A stretch of DNA of 64,000 nucleotides from Dokdonia pacifica (GTDB taxonomy: Bacteria > Bacteroidota > Bacteroidia > Flavobacteriales > Flavobacteriaceae): assembly GCF_900188275.1 (NCBI RefSeq), contig NZ_FZNY01000001.1, positions 1,178,001 through 1,242,000 of the forward strand. Reading direction: 5' to 3'. The notes beneath the pieces were generated by a model that was given only the letters and a program-made list of their open reading frames with translations, was not told the DNA's origin and made no database searches. Positions within the stretch are counted from its first letter, which is position 1, and each line of letters starts with the position of its first letter. Of the stretch, positions 36,500 through 45,846 are shown one piece after another. The position numbers and the translations under genes were made by a program.

Positions 36500-36643
36500 A
36501 AACGATTATCGGGTTTGACTGATATCCTGAAACTTATAGATACATTTATATCACTTTCTTCACAAATATTTTGGTTTGAGTTATAAGCCCCGAGATGTAA
36601 CATTCCTTGGGGCTTATCTTTTTCTTATGAAGACGGGAGTCTC
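36500..36643 (+). repeat. 144-bp direct repeat, copy 2
   Basis: Second copy, 472 bp downstream of the first and in the same orientation. Differences cluster in the 5' half and the last 20 bp. In the hairpin, one U-A pair is replaced by C-G and one G-C by G-U, so pairing is kept. Confidence 0.9.
36555..36623 (+). ncRNA. Candidate small RNA, copy 2
   Basis: Same layout as copy 1: TACATTTA at 36541-36548, the identical 5' block, a stem formed by 36583-36594 and 36606-36617, and a CTTTTTC tail. The compensatory change in the stem argues for selection on RNA structure. Confidence 0.4.
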
Positions 36644-36802
36644 GTTCTGGTTTAGTTCAAATCTTTTAATCATATGACTAGAGTCACAATAAGAATGTAT
36701 CGTAATAATTTTATTACTAATATCTTGTTTATAGTTTTGTCATATATGCCATAGAGGCACCTATAAATTTGTTACTTTTAACAATAGATAATACTTCCTT
36801 TT

Positions 36803-38281
36803 TTGAGTACACTTAAAAACCTTTTTAAACACACATTTGTCTATGGTTTAGCTACTGTATTACCAAGAGTACTTACTGTATTGCTAACATGGTTACTTAC
36901 CAAATATTTAGATACTGAGAGTGATTTTGGAGAAGTGTCTATACTTTTTACTTATATCGTTTTACTTAATGTAGTACTTACATACGGTATGGAAACAGCC
37001 TTTTTTAGGTTTTACAATGGAGAATCTGCGACTGAGAAAACAATTAAAACATCACTTTGGACTCTTGTAGTAACGACATTAGTTTTTGCTATATCATCTA
37101 TTTTTTGGATAGAACCTGTAGCAAGGCTAAGCGATATAAATGTATCTTATTGGAGATGGGTTGTAGGGATTTTAAGTTTTGACACCCTAATGGTGATTCC
37201 GTTTGCATTAATGAGAGCAAAAAATCAGTCATTGAAATATGCGATTATTAAAATGATAAACGTGGTTATCTCAGTAGGAACATCAGCTGTTTTCTTAATC
37301 GCTACTCAAAAAATGACAAGCCTTTTTACATGGCTTCCTAATGATAAGAAAGAACTCTTTTTTATCTCTGGCTGTATGGCTAGTGCTCTTACATTACTTT
37401 TTGTAAGTAAACCATATATAAGTAAGTTTTATATAGATATTTCTTTGCTAAAAAGAATGTTGCGATACAGTTGGCCTATACTTATTGCGGGTCTTGCATT
37501 TGCAATAAATGAAGCCTTAGATAAAGTGTTACTTCAATGGTTATTGCCGCTTGACGAAAAAGCAGCAAAAGAGCAAGTTGGTATTTATACGGCGTGTTAT
37601 CGTTTAGCGATTGGGATGACCTTATATGCAACTGCATTTAGATTAGGAGTAGAACCCTTCTTCTTTAGTCAGTCTAAAGATAAAAATGCATCTCAGCAGT
37701 ATGCCATGATTACAAAAGCATTTGTCGTGCTAGGAGCCATAGGAATGTTTGTTTACATTGTTTTACTAGATGTTATCAAACCATTATTGATTGGAAAACC
37801 TAGTTATCTAGTAGGTATGAAAATTACACCTATTGTTGTGTTTGCCTTCTTCTTTTTTGGCATTTATCAAACGCTGTCTGTTTGGTATAAAGTAACAGAT
37901 AAGACAAGATATGGAGCCTATATTTCTATAACAGGAGCAGTATTAACGATTGTCTTAAATGTAGTATGTATTCCTACCATAGGATATATGGCAAGTGCAA
38001 TGGCTACCTGTGCAGCATATGGTTTAATGATGATTGTATCTTATAGTATGGGGAGAAAACATATGCCTATTCCTTATGATATAAAAAATATTGTTTTATA
38101 TATTATTTTGTCTGTTGGTTTTTCGTCTGTTTTCTTCTATCTTTTAAGAGATTATTTTGGAATAGGGAGTATACAACTTTATCTTGCAGGCATCCTTATG
38201 ACAGCTATTTTAGTAGGTGTTATTTGGTATAGAGAGCAACCTTTATTACAACAAATATTACGAAGAAAGAATGAAAGTTAA
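36803..38281 (+). CDS. Oligosaccharide flippase (Wzx/MATE-like)
   Basis: A 492-residue membrane protein with about fourteen spans. The start [21 protein letters not shown] is the typical first helix of polysaccharide exporters in this group. Such proteins flip lipid-linked repeat units across the inner membrane. The main polysaccharide locus is 26 kb upstream, so whether it serves that polymer is unknown. The start is TTG at 36803, chosen because it directly precedes the family-like N-terminus. It overlaps dut by 11 bp. Confidence 0.88.
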   Translation: MSTLKNLFKHTFVYGLATVLPRVLTVLLTWLLTKYLDTESDFGEVSILFTYIVLLNVVLTYGMETAFFRFYNGESATEKTIKTSLWTLVVTTLVFAISSIFWIEPVARLSDINVSYWRWVVGILSFDTLMVIPFALMRAKNQSLKYAIIKMINVVISVGTSAVFLIATQKMTSLFTWLPNDKKELFFISGCMASALTLLFVSKPYISKFYIDISLLKRMLRYSWPILIAGLAFAINEALDKVLLQWLLPLDEKAAKEQVGIYTACYRLAIGMTLYATAFRLGVEPFFFSQSKDKNASQQYAMITKAFVVLGAIGMFVYIVLLDVIKPLLIGKPSYLVGMKITPIVVFAFFFFGIYQTLSVWYKVTDKTRYGAYISITGAVLTIVLNVVCIPTIGYMASAMATCAAYGLMMIVSYSMGRKHMPIPYDIKNIVLYIILSVGFSSVFFYLLRDYFGIGSIQLYLAGILMTAILVGVIWYREQPLLQQILRRKNES

Positions 38282-38705
38282 AATCATAAATAAATCAAGT
38301 CACGCTTTACCACATTATGAAACTATAGCTAGTGCTGGTATGGATTTACGAGCAAATATATCTGAGCCAATTACGATGGGCCCATTAGAAAGAGCTATTG
38401 TCCCTACAGGACTTTTTATAGAACTTCCTATTGGGGTAGAAGCACAAGTACGTCCTAGAAGTGGTCTTGCTGCAAAAAAAGGAATTACAGTTCTTAATGC
38501 ACCTGGCACGATTGATGCTGATTACAGAGGCGAAGTAGGTGTGATCTTAGTAAATCTTTCTAACGAATCTTTTACTGTAGAAAACGGTGAGCGCATTGCT
38601 CAAATGGTTATTGCACAACATGAACAAGCTGTCTGGAAAGAAGTGATTGAACTCTCAAGTACAGAAAGGGGAACAGGAGGTTTTGGAAGTACAGGAACTA
38701 AATAA
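38271..38705 (+). CDS. dut: dUTP diphosphatase
   Basis: A 144-residue trimeric dUTPase with all five motifs: [39 protein letters not shown] and [10 protein letters not shown]. It hydrolyses dUTP to dUMP, keeping uracil out of DNA and feeding thymidylate synthesis. I chose the ATG at 38271, since an earlier in-frame start adds 18 residues read from inside the flippase gene. It is translationally coupled to the flippase. Confidence 0.96.
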   Translation: MKVKIINKSSHALPHYETIASAGMDLRANISEPITMGPLERAIVPTGLFIELPIGVEAQVRPRSGLAAKKGITVLNAPGTIDADYRGEVGVILVNLSNESFTVENGERIAQMVIAQHEQAVWKEVIELSSTERGTGGFGSTGTK

Positions 38706-38714
38706 AATAAAGAT

Positions 38715-39890
38715 ATGAAAGGTGTTTTTAAAAAAGGAATTGCTTTAAGTTTGTTGTGTCTAGCTATCACTATACAAGCCCAAACTGAAAAGCAAAACAA
38801 AGAAGAGGTAATGGCAACCATTATCTGTGAATGTTTAGAAAATGCACCTTCAGAAGATTTAACTAAAGATTTTGCAAAGGAATTTGATGATTGCCATAAA
38901 GCTAGTGTTTTAGGAGCATTACTTTCAGGATTACCTACCGATAAAGATTCGACTATAACATTAAACTCAGATGGAAGCTCTGATGAGGTATCTAAAGAAG
39001 ACACTAACAAAGCAGTTAAGATATTAGAGAAAGATTGTGATGTATTTAAAAGCTTTGTAAATCAGCAAGGTGCTCAGGAAGAATATGTAATAAAATCTGC
39101 AAATCATGCATGTGATTGTATAAGTGAAATTCCGACCGCATTAGGACTAGATGAAAAGAATAACCTTATTTCAGAATGTATTGTAAAAGCCGTCTCTGCC
39201 TCTGAAGCGAGAGAGCATATAGATTTAAATACAGTAGAAGGTATCAGAGCATTTTATGATGATATACAACGCACGCTTGTAAATAATTGTGATGCATTAG
39301 AAAAAGTAACTTTTGCTAGTGATGAAGAAAAATTAAACTCCTATTCTTCTAATAAAAAAGCCATGGAATTTTATAGCCAAGGTATTGATGAGAGTGAAAA
39401 AGGGAACTTTAAAAAAGCTATAAAATATTATAAAAAAGCTGTAGCCCTAGACGATGAATTTGTGTTTGCTTGGGATAATTTAGGAAGAACGTATAGAGAA
39501 TTACATGAATATGATAATGCGATAAGTGCCTATAAAAGTTCTATAGCGGTAGATTCATTAAACAGAACCTCATTAATGAATATTGCAGTTGCATATAATT
39601 ACAAAAATGACTTTGAGAATTCAGAATATTGGTATACTAAATTAAAAAAAGCATATCCCGAAGATCCAGAAGGACACTATGGGCTTTCTTTAGTATATAT
39701 GAATAGAAATAAACTAGAAGCTTCACTAAACAGTGTTATTGATGCCTACAAATTGTATAAAGAATCAAAATCACCTTATTCGGCAGATGCAGAAAAAGTG
39801 ATGAATTATTTATACACATTATTTGAAAAGCAAAACAAAACAGATCGTTTTAAAGAAATATGTGAAGAACGAGATATAAAACTTAATTAA
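38715..39890 (+). CDS. Secreted TPR protein with Cys-rich N-terminal region
   Basis: A 391-residue exported protein. The signal peptide is MKGVFKKGIALSLLCLAITIQA. The N-terminal 200 residues contain paired cysteines (CECLENAP, CDCISEIP and further Cys), suggesting disulfides in the periplasm. From about residue 215, TPR helices begin AMEFYSQGIDESEKGNFKKAIKYYKKAV and continue in three or four repeats. It is probably a periplasmic scaffold; the partner is unknown. It begins 10 bp after dut. Confidence 0.75.
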   Translation: MKGVFKKGIALSLLCLAITIQAQTEKQNKEEVMATIICECLENAPSEDLTKDFAKEFDDCHKASVLGALLSGLPTDKDSTITLNSDGSSDEVSKEDTNKAVKILEKDCDVFKSFVNQQGAQEEYVIKSANHACDCISEIPTALGLDEKNNLISECIVKAVSASEAREHIDLNTVEGIRAFYDDIQRTLVNNCDALEKVTFASDEEKLNSYSSNKKAMEFYSQGIDESEKGNFKKAIKYYKKAVALDDEFVFAWDNLGRTYRELHEYDNAISAYKSSIAVDSLNRTSLMNIAVAYNYKNDFENSEYWYTKLKKAYPEDPEGHYGLSLVYMNRNKLEASLNSVIDAYKLYKESKSPYSADAEKVMNYLYTLFEKQNKTDRFKEICEERDIKLN

Positions 39891-39937
39891 AATGCTCATT
39901 TTAAGCAGTGAGAAATAAAACCTACTAACTCCCATAT

Positions 39938-40957
39938 ATGAAAATAATAGTACCTATGGCTGGACGCGGAAGCCGTTTACGCCCACATAGTTTAACAGTA
40001 CCAAAACCATTAATACCTGTAGCAGGAAAACCTATTGTTCATAGACTTGTACGCGATATTGCGAAAGTTTTAAAACAACCCATAGAAGAGATCGCTTTTG
40101 TACTGGGAGATCCTGCCTGGTTTGGAGATGATGTGGTTAAGAGTCTAGAAGAACTTGCAAAAAGCTTAGGAGCAAAACCATCTATTTATCGTCAAGATCA
40201 ACCTTTAGGAACAGGACATGCTATTATGAGCGCTGCACCGTCACTTTCAGGGCCCGCTGTAATAGCTTATGCAGACACATTAATACGTGCAGAGTTTGAC
40301 CTAGACCCAGAAGCAGATAGCGTAATCTGGACTAAAAAAGTAGATAACCCAGAAGCATATGGTGTTGTAAAACTAAATGAACAACAAGAAATTGTAGAAC
40401 TTGTAGAAAAACCAGAAAGCTTTGTTTCTGATCAAGCAGTTATTGGAATATATTATTTTAAAGATGTAGCCGTTCTTAAAGGAAAGCTTCAAGAAGTACT
40501 TGAAGAAAATATCATGAATGGAGGAGAATATCAAATTAATGATGGTATTAAGAAAATGATGGCAGATGGACGTATCTTTAAAACAGGAACGGTAGATGAA
40601 TGGATGGATTGTGGAAATAAAGTCGTTACGGTAGAAACAAATGGTAGAATGCTTCAGTTTTTACATGATGATGGAGAAGAAAAATTGGTGGCAGATAGCG
40701 CTGTTTTAGAAAATGCAAGCATTATTCCGCCATGTTATATTTCAGAAAATGCAGTGTTACGCAATGTTACAGTGGGTCCATACGTTTCAGTAGGAGCAGA
40801 TACGGTAATTGAAGACAGTACCATAAAAAATAGCTTGATTCAAGCTAATAGTGTTATTAAAAATGTACAATTAGATCAAGCCATGATAGGAAATCATGTA
40901 AAATACAATGGTAAATTCACACAAGTAAGCCTTGGTGATTATACCGTTTTAGAATAG
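39938..40957 (+). CDS. Sugar-phosphate nucleotidyltransferase
   Basis: A 339-residue enzyme of the RmlA/GalU superfamily. The N-terminal signature is MAGRGSRLRPHSLTVPKPLIPVAGKP (GxGxRLxP then PKPL), with the divalent-metal aspartates in IAYADTLIRAEF and DEWMDCGNK. The last 80 residues form left-handed beta-helix repeats (SENAVLRNVTVGPYVSVGADTVI). It activates a sugar-1-phosphate, most likely glucose-1-phosphate, with an NTP. Whether it gives dTDP-, UDP- or another nucleotide sugar is not decided by sequence. Confidence 0.88.
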   Translation: MKIIVPMAGRGSRLRPHSLTVPKPLIPVAGKPIVHRLVRDIAKVLKQPIEEIAFVLGDPAWFGDDVVKSLEELAKSLGAKPSIYRQDQPLGTGHAIMSAAPSLSGPAVIAYADTLIRAEFDLDPEADSVIWTKKVDNPEAYGVVKLNEQQEIVELVEKPESFVSDQAVIGIYYFKDVAVLKGKLQEVLEENIMNGGEYQINDGIKKMMADGRIFKTGTVDEWMDCGNKVVTVETNGRMLQFLHDDGEEKLVADSAVLENASIIPPCYISENAVLRNVTVGPYVSVGADTVIEDSTIKNSLIQANSVIKNVQLDQAMIGNHVKYNGKFTQVSLGDYTVLE

Positions 40958-40984
40958 TAGCCCTTTTTGGTAATAACATATACA

Positions 40985-42364
40985 ATGAAAAAGAATCAGT
41001 ACATATTATTATTGTTTTTGTGTCTTAGTATGCTTTCGCGAAAGCATATATATGCACAAGACCCAACGCCATTTGCAGATCAAAATGTAGATGACCTCGG
41101 TGATGTATCTGATCAATTTCAAGAAGCGTTCTTTGAAGCCTTAAAACAAAAAGGAATAGAAAATTATGAACTAGCAATTACGTCACTTAATGAATGTATA
41201 GCTATGGAGCCTGCAAGAGCGATTTTGTATTTTGAGAGAGGTAAAAACTACGAAGCGCTCAAAAAATATGATCTCGCCGAAGAAGATTTTTTGAAAACAC
41301 TTTCTCTAAAACCTAATCAAGAACCTGTTTTAGAATCACTATATGAAGTGTATTATAAAAACAGAGACTATGAGAAAGCAGAAAACATAGTAAAACAGCT
41401 TATTCCTTTTGATGTACAATACAAAGAAGATCTTGCAAGAATATATGTCTCAACAAAACGATATGATGAGTCCTTACAGTTATTGGATGAATTAGATACC
41501 GTAAAAGGAAGTGATGTTTATCGAGAAGAGTTAAGAGATCGTATCTATAAACTTTCTGGAAATGAGAAAGGACGCACTGATGCTATAGAAAAAAAGATCG
41601 CAAGTAATCCTACCGCCGAAGCAGATTATCTAAAACTTATATACTTATATAGCGAGCAGGGAGAAACTAAAAAGGCATATGAAACAGCGTTAAAACTAAA
41701 GGAAATCAACCCTAATGCTGAAGAAGTAAACCTTGCTTTATATAAACTCTATCTAGAAGACGGAAAGACAGATGATGCTATTGAAGCAATGAAAAATACA
41801 ATAAAAAGCAAGAAAATTACACCTAAGGCTAAACATAGAGTTTTAAATGATTTCTTACTTTTTGTAAATAGTAACCCTCAATATGAGACACAATTAGAAG
41901 AAGCAATTTCTCTTTTTGACTCTCAAGTTGCTGATTCAAAAATTAATCAAGAACTAGCGAGTTACTATATTAACAAAGGGATTAAGGATAAAGCATTGCC
42001 TTACCTTAAAAAAGCACTCGCAAATGATGCTGAAAATATAGATATTATAAAAAGCACACTCTTATTACAGTTAGATACAGGAGCATATGCAGAAGCAGAA
42101 GAAGTAGCATCGGCAGGATTAGAATTATATCCTGCTCAGCCATTGTTATATCTTACGTATGGTGTAGCACTTAACAGACAATCTAAATTTAAAGAAGCCA
42201 TAGAACAACTTGAAGTAGGGATAGATTACATTATAGACGATGTAAAAATGGAATCTGATTTTTACCAACAATTAGGAGAAGCGTATATAGGAACTGGAAA
42301 TGCCACAAAAGGACAACAGTATATGAACAAAGCAACTGCGCTTAAAGCACAAATGGATAAATGA
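40985..42364 (+). CDS. Exported tetratricopeptide-repeat protein
   Basis: A 459-residue protein with a signal MKKNQYILLLFLCLSMLSRK and then HIYAQDP, followed by TPR repeats almost throughout, e.g. ALKQKGIENYELAITSLNEC and ILYFERGKNYEALKKYDLAE. The palindrome at 41031 is read here as LSRKH and places three basic residues just before the expected cleavage site AQD, which is unusual in a signal peptide. It is the first of three genes with overlapping ends (through DUF4292 to the EnvC-like gene), so it likely works in the same envelope pathway. Confidence 0.8.
   Translation: MKKNQYILLLFLCLSMLSRKHIYAQDPTPFADQNVDDLGDVSDQFQEAFFEALKQKGIENYELAITSLNECIAMEPARAILYFERGKNYEALKKYDLAEEDFLKTLSLKPNQEPVLESLYEVYYKNRDYEKAENIVKQLIPFDVQYKEDLARIYVSTKRYDESLQLLDELDTVKGSDVYREELRDRIYKLSGNEKGRTDAIEKKIASNPTAEADYLKLIYLYSEQGETKKAYETALKLKEINPNAEEVNLALYKLYLEDGKTDDAIEAMKNTIKSKKITPKAKHRVLNDFLLFVNSNPQYETQLEEAISLFDSQVADSKINQELASYYINKGIKDKALPYLKKALANDAENIDIIKSTLLLQLDTGAYAEAEEVASAGLELYPAQPLLYLTYGVALNRQSKFKEAIEQLEVGIDYIIDDVKMESDFYQQLGEAYIGTGNATKGQQYMNKATALKAQMDK
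41031..41046. repeat. Palindrome copy 12 (in TPR gene signal peptide)
   Basis: Perfect 16-bp palindrome TGCTTTCGCGAAAGCA with symmetric T/A ends. It is read in the LSRK frame. Confidence 0.95.
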
Positions 42365-43137
42365 AAAAGATAGCATTTCTTCTCGTATTTAGTATTCTAG
42401 CTAGTTGCGGAGGTACAAAAAAAACGACCAGCAATGTAACTACAGAAGATATTGCTACGGCACGTCTTATTGAAAATCATTATGGAAATAGCTTTGACTT
42501 TACAACATTGGTAGCTCGTACGCGAGTACGATATCAAGACAAAAAATCAAGGCAAACGGTTACTGTAAATATCCGAATGGAAAAAGATAAAAAGATATGG
42601 ATGAGTGCTTCTATTCTAGGAATAACAGGAGCAAAAGCACTTATTACTCCTGAGAAAATATCTTTTTATGAGAAGATTAATAGACGTTATTTTGAAGGAG
42701 ATTTTTCATTTTTAAGTCAATATTTTGGTGTTAAGATGGATTTTGAACAATTACAACGCCTACTTATTGGACAAACCGTATATAATTTAAGAGATGGAAA
42801 TTATCAGGTAGATCAGGTTGAAGGTTTATATAAGATTACTCCTAAAAAACAATTAGATATTTTGAACCTCTTCTTCTTTATGGAACCTCAAGATTTCTTA
42901 ATCAAAAAACAACAGGTAACACAACCTCAAGATAACCTCTCACTAGATGTAAACTATATTACACATCAACAAGTGAAAGGAAAGTTATTCCCTAAAAATA
43001 TTGCAATTGAGGTATTAGAAAATACAGATCAAACAAATATAGATATAGAATATAGGAGTGTTGAAACAGATGTTTCTGTACGGTTCCCATTTTCTATACC
43101 TTCTGGTTATAAAAAGATAGCGTTAGATGAGTTCTAG
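42361..43137 (+). CDS. DUF4292 lipoprotein
   Basis: A 258-residue lipoprotein with signal MKKIAFLLVFSILASC and lipobox Cys16. The mature part is beta-rich, with FTTLVARTRVRYQDKKSRQTVTVNIRM and IWMSASILGITGAKALITPEKI, matching DUF4292, a LolB/LolA-like family in Bacteroidota as far as I recall. A role in outer-membrane lipoprotein handling is inference. It overlaps the preceding gene by 4 bp and the EnvC-like gene by 11 bp. Confidence 0.8.
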   Translation: MKKIAFLLVFSILASCGGTKKTTSNVTTEDIATARLIENHYGNSFDFTTLVARTRVRYQDKKSRQTVTVNIRMEKDKKIWMSASILGITGAKALITPEKISFYEKINRRYFEGDFSFLSQYFGVKMDFEQLQRLLIGQTVYNLRDGNYQVDQVEGLYKITPKKQLDILNLFFFMEPQDFLIKKQQVTQPQDNLSLDVNYITHQQVKGKLFPKNIAIEVLENTDQTNIDIEYRSVETDVSVRFPFSIPSGYKKIALDEF

Positions 43138-44359
43138 TAAAAAGAACTATATATTGATGTTTATAGGATGCCTTTTCTTAGGGATGCTACAAACAGGTTA
43201 TGCTCAAAAACCAACTCGTAAACAACTAGAAGAACGTAGAGCTTCTTTAATTGCAGAAATGCAACAGTTATCACGCTTGCGCGAAACCAATAAGAAGAAA
43301 GAAATCTCTCTATTGACACAGGTTGAAGATCTAGATCAACAAATAAAAGTACGTTCAGATATCATAAAAGTTACAAATCGTCAGGCAAACCTCCTCACAC
43401 AAGAGATTAATGAAAACCTCAATAAAATGGATAACCTGAGGGATGAACTTAAAGATCTTAAAGACGATTATGCATTGATGATTCAAAAGTCCTATAAGAG
43501 TAAAAGCGGACAAAGTAAGATTATGTTTCTCTTGTCTAGTGAGAGCTTTAAACAGGCTTATAAGCGTATGCAGTATATGAAGCAATATGCAAACTATCGA
43601 AAAAAACAAGGAGATCAAATAAAAGAACGTACGGCACTATTGCAACAAGTAAATACAGATCTTATACAGCAAAAGAAAGATAAAGATGCATTGATTGCCG
43701 AAAATAGACTTGCTAGAAAAGAACTTGACAAAGAAAAACAAGCCCAAGATGCGCTAGTAGCTCAAGTGCGTAAAAAATCTAATGTATATGCTGCTCAAAT
43801 TCGAAAAAAACAGCAAGAAACAGACGAAATTGATCGCCAAATAGATAAAATTATTGCGGATGCAATTGCAGCAAGTAATGTAAAAGCAGGAAAATCAAAG
43901 TCTAATAAGAAATTTGCACTTACACCTGAAGAAAAAACGTTGGCTTCCAATTTTGCTTCCAATAAAGGGCGTTTAATCTGGCCTGTAGAAAGAGGGCGTA
44001 TATCTAGACGTTTTGGTAAAACTAGGCATCCTACATTGCCTAATATTACAACGTATAGTAGTGGAGTAGAAATTGAAACATCTCCAAACGAAAAAGTAAG
44101 AGCTGTTTTTAAAGGAGAGGTATTAAAAATACAAAATGTTTCGGGAAGTAATCTGGCAGTTTATATAAAGCATGGGGATTATATTACTGTATACTATAAC
44201 ATCAAAAAGATCACAGTAAAAGTAGGAGATAAGGTGGATTTTAAGCAATCTATTGGAGAAGTAGGCCTTAATGCTTTTAATGGCAAAACAATTCTTAAGT
44301 TTTTGGTTAGAAAAAACAACACAAAACTAGACCCTTCAGATTGGGTAAAAGGGATGTAA
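43127..44359 (+). CDS. EnvC-like protein with degenerate LytM (M23) domain
   Basis: A 410-residue exported protein. After a signal peptide (LMFIGCLFLGMLQTGYAQ) comes a long coiled coil (residues about 28-250) and a C-terminal M23/LytM domain beginning GRLIWPVERGRISRRFG. The zinc ligands expected in HxGxDI are missing (YSSGVEIET is found). The later HxH is also reduced (IKHGDYITVYYN). It should therefore not cut peptidoglycan but, like E. coli EnvC, activate an amidase at the division site or envelope (inference). It overlaps the DUF4292 gene by 11 bp. Confidence 0.85.
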   Translation: MSSSKKNYILMFIGCLFLGMLQTGYAQKPTRKQLEERRASLIAEMQQLSRLRETNKKKEISLLTQVEDLDQQIKVRSDIIKVTNRQANLLTQEINENLNKMDNLRDELKDLKDDYALMIQKSYKSKSGQSKIMFLLSSESFKQAYKRMQYMKQYANYRKKQGDQIKERTALLQQVNTDLIQQKKDKDALIAENRLARKELDKEKQAQDALVAQVRKKSNVYAAQIRKKQQETDEIDRQIDKIIADAIAASNVKAGKSKSNKKFALTPEEKTLASNFASNKGRLIWPVERGRISRRFGKTRHPTLPNITTYSSGVEIETSPNEKVRAVFKGEVLKIQNVSGSNLAVYIKHGDYITVYYNIKKITVKVGDKVDFKQSIGEVGLNAFNGKTILKFLVRKNNTKLDPSDWVKGM

Positions 44360-44416
44360 TTTTTCCTCCTTATAAATTTATACGCAACCAAATGCCTTTT
44401 TGTACATCTATTATGT

Positions 44417-45130
44417 ATGTATAAAAAAATACCCTTTCTATTACTTACCTCATACTTCTTTATGGTAAGTTGTAGTGATCCGATACAAAACAATAGCCGA
44501 ATCTCTTTTGATTTTAAAGTAATTAATGAATCCAATCAACCTATTTCTGATATAGGCGTAAGTGCATCTGCACTAAGATCAGGGGTAAGTATATTTATTC
44601 CCATAATACCAAGCTTTGAAGGTGTTTTAGGTGTAGGAACTACAGATAATCAAGGTGAAGCCAATTTAATTTCTCTAAGTCCCGATGAAACGATAAGTAG
44701 GATAGGAGTCTTAATAAACAGTGAAGAGCAATCTGCTGAAACTCCATTAAATGAAGACTATGGCGTTGTGATTTATCAATTAGATAGTATTATTACAAGA
44801 AATACTGTACTGCCAGATGTAGTCTTAAAAAGAAGCGCCACATTAGAAATAGAAATTATAGATACTCCTACTTTAGAGGGAACTTTAAGCTATGCAATTA
44901 CGTATCCTGCTAGAGTCCAAAAATTTCAGATTCCCTCTGGGGAAGAAGCTATTAGCGAAACAATAGAAGGCTCAGGAATTCTGGAGTCTTCAGAAATACT
45001 TGTGCTTGAAACTCTTCAAAACACAACAGCACTATTCACATATTTTATTACCTCCAATGGAGTAACAGAATCAGATACTATTGAAATTCCTATTAATCAA
45101 GAAACAGTTCAGTATGCATTCGAGTTTTAA
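44417..45130 (+). CDS. Hypothetical lipoprotein
   Basis: A 237-residue protein with lipobox YFFMVSC (Cys19) followed by Ser-Asp. The mature part reads as beta-sandwich-like: FKVINESNQPISDIGVSA and later TTDNQGEANLISLSPDE resemble a carboxypeptidase-regulatory-like fold, in which N-Q-G-E marks a turn. No catalytic motif. The outer-membrane barrel gene starts within its last 17 bases. The function is unknown; a surface or periplasmic partner of the next protein is plausible. Confidence 0.65.
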   Translation: MYKKIPFLLLTSYFFMVSCSDPIQNNSRISFDFKVINESNQPISDIGVSASALRSGVSIFIPIIPSFEGVLGVGTTDNQGEANLISLSPDETISRIGVLINSEEQSAETPLNEDYGVVIYQLDSIITRNTVLPDVVLKRSATLEIEIIDTPTLEGTLSYAITYPARVQKFQIPSGEEAISETIEGSGILESSEILVLETLQNTTALFTYFITSNGVTESDTIEIPINQETVQYAFEF

Positions 45131-45737
45131 GGTTTTAGCATGTATTCTTTTGTGTACTCAACTAGGTTGGTCTCAAGAAAAAGTAAAAGATACGACACAT
45201 ACAAGAAACGAATTTTCAAAAACATTTTTTGAAATTGCCTATACACAACCAGTATCTTATGGAGATAATTTTATAAATAAAGGATATGATCTTAGCGGTA
45301 CTATAGATGTAGGAATTACAACAGCGTTTTACTATAACACAACGTTACATTTTGATGTAAACATTGCATCTGGAGATGTTACAAGACCCGATTTGGTTGG
45401 AAATATTAGATCTGCAATTTTTACAAGGATTTCTGGAGGAATAGGATATCCTCTTGATATAACAGACAAGCTCCAGTTTATACCGTCATTGCACATAGGA
45501 TATTTAAAAATAGGTCAAAACGGTTTTGATGGAGAATTTAGAGATGATGGGGTTTTTCTAGCTCCAGAAGTAGCGTTTTATTACGCAGTTTTTGGTTGGA
45601 TAGATATTTCGTTAGGTGCCAGAAATTATTTTGATTTTATACGTATAGACGCACCCTCCGATGTTCGATCTTTTTTTAATAATGCACAATCTGTATATCC
45701 TTATATAGGATTGCGATTTTTATTAGATAAAGTCTAA
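45114..45737 (+). CDS. Outer-membrane beta-barrel-like protein
   Basis: A 207-residue exported protein; signal MHSSFKVLACILLCTQLGWSQ. The mature part alternates polar and hydrophobic residues (for example ISGGIGYPLDITDKLQFIPSLHIGYLK) and includes a final IGLRFLLDKV, consistent with an eight-strand type outer-membrane barrel. I chose the ATG at 45114, since the frame upstream would add non-signal residues. It overlaps the preceding lipoprotein gene by 17 bp, so the two are probably made together. Confidence 0.65.
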   Translation: MHSSFKVLACILLCTQLGWSQEKVKDTTHTRNEFSKTFFEIAYTQPVSYGDNFINKGYDLSGTIDVGITTAFYYNTTLHFDVNIASGDVTRPDLVGNIRSAIFTRISGGIGYPLDITDKLQFIPSLHIGYLKIGQNGFDGEFRDDGVFLAPEVAFYYAVFGWIDISLGARNYFDFIRIDAPSDVRSFFNNAQSVYPYIGLRFLLDKV

Positions 45738-45809
45738 TTACATTCTTCACGTTTGTTTAACCTTTTCTTAGCTATTGTTTATGAGCAGGTTAGTAAAACT
45801 TAACACTTT

Positions 45810-45844
45810 TTGATTCTTTCTTTGTTTTATACTAAAAGAATCAA
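45810..45844 (+). promoter_or_regulatory. Inverted repeat just before a start codon
   Basis: TTGATTCTTT (45810-45819) pairs with AAAGAATCAA (45835-45844), 15-nt loop, ending 2 bp before the ATG at 45847. It would cover the ribosome binding region, so it could be an RNA switch or an operator. Evidence is the sequence only. Confidence 0.4.
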
Positions 45845-45846
45845 GC

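Larger units (their letters stand above)
35965..36802. other. Gene-free stretch holding a duplicated structured element
   Basis: I find no convincing protein gene here. It contains the two 144-bp elements (36028 and 36500), REP-like hairpins, one palindrome copy (36427), and a small hairpin TGCC/GGCA at 36747-36760 upstream of the flippase. A few short reading frames exist but show no coding character, and some are created by the stop-free palindrome. Confidence 0.7.

Noticed and set aside
36261-36603. Two short minus-strand reading frames in the gap after atpG
   Set aside because: They cross the palindrome and one 144-bp element, lack coding character and a start region, and conflict with the structured element.
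34952-36802. atpD and atpC expected after atpG
   Set aside because: No beta or epsilon subunit motifs occur in the window. In this group they are commonly at a separate locus, so this is not a deletion.
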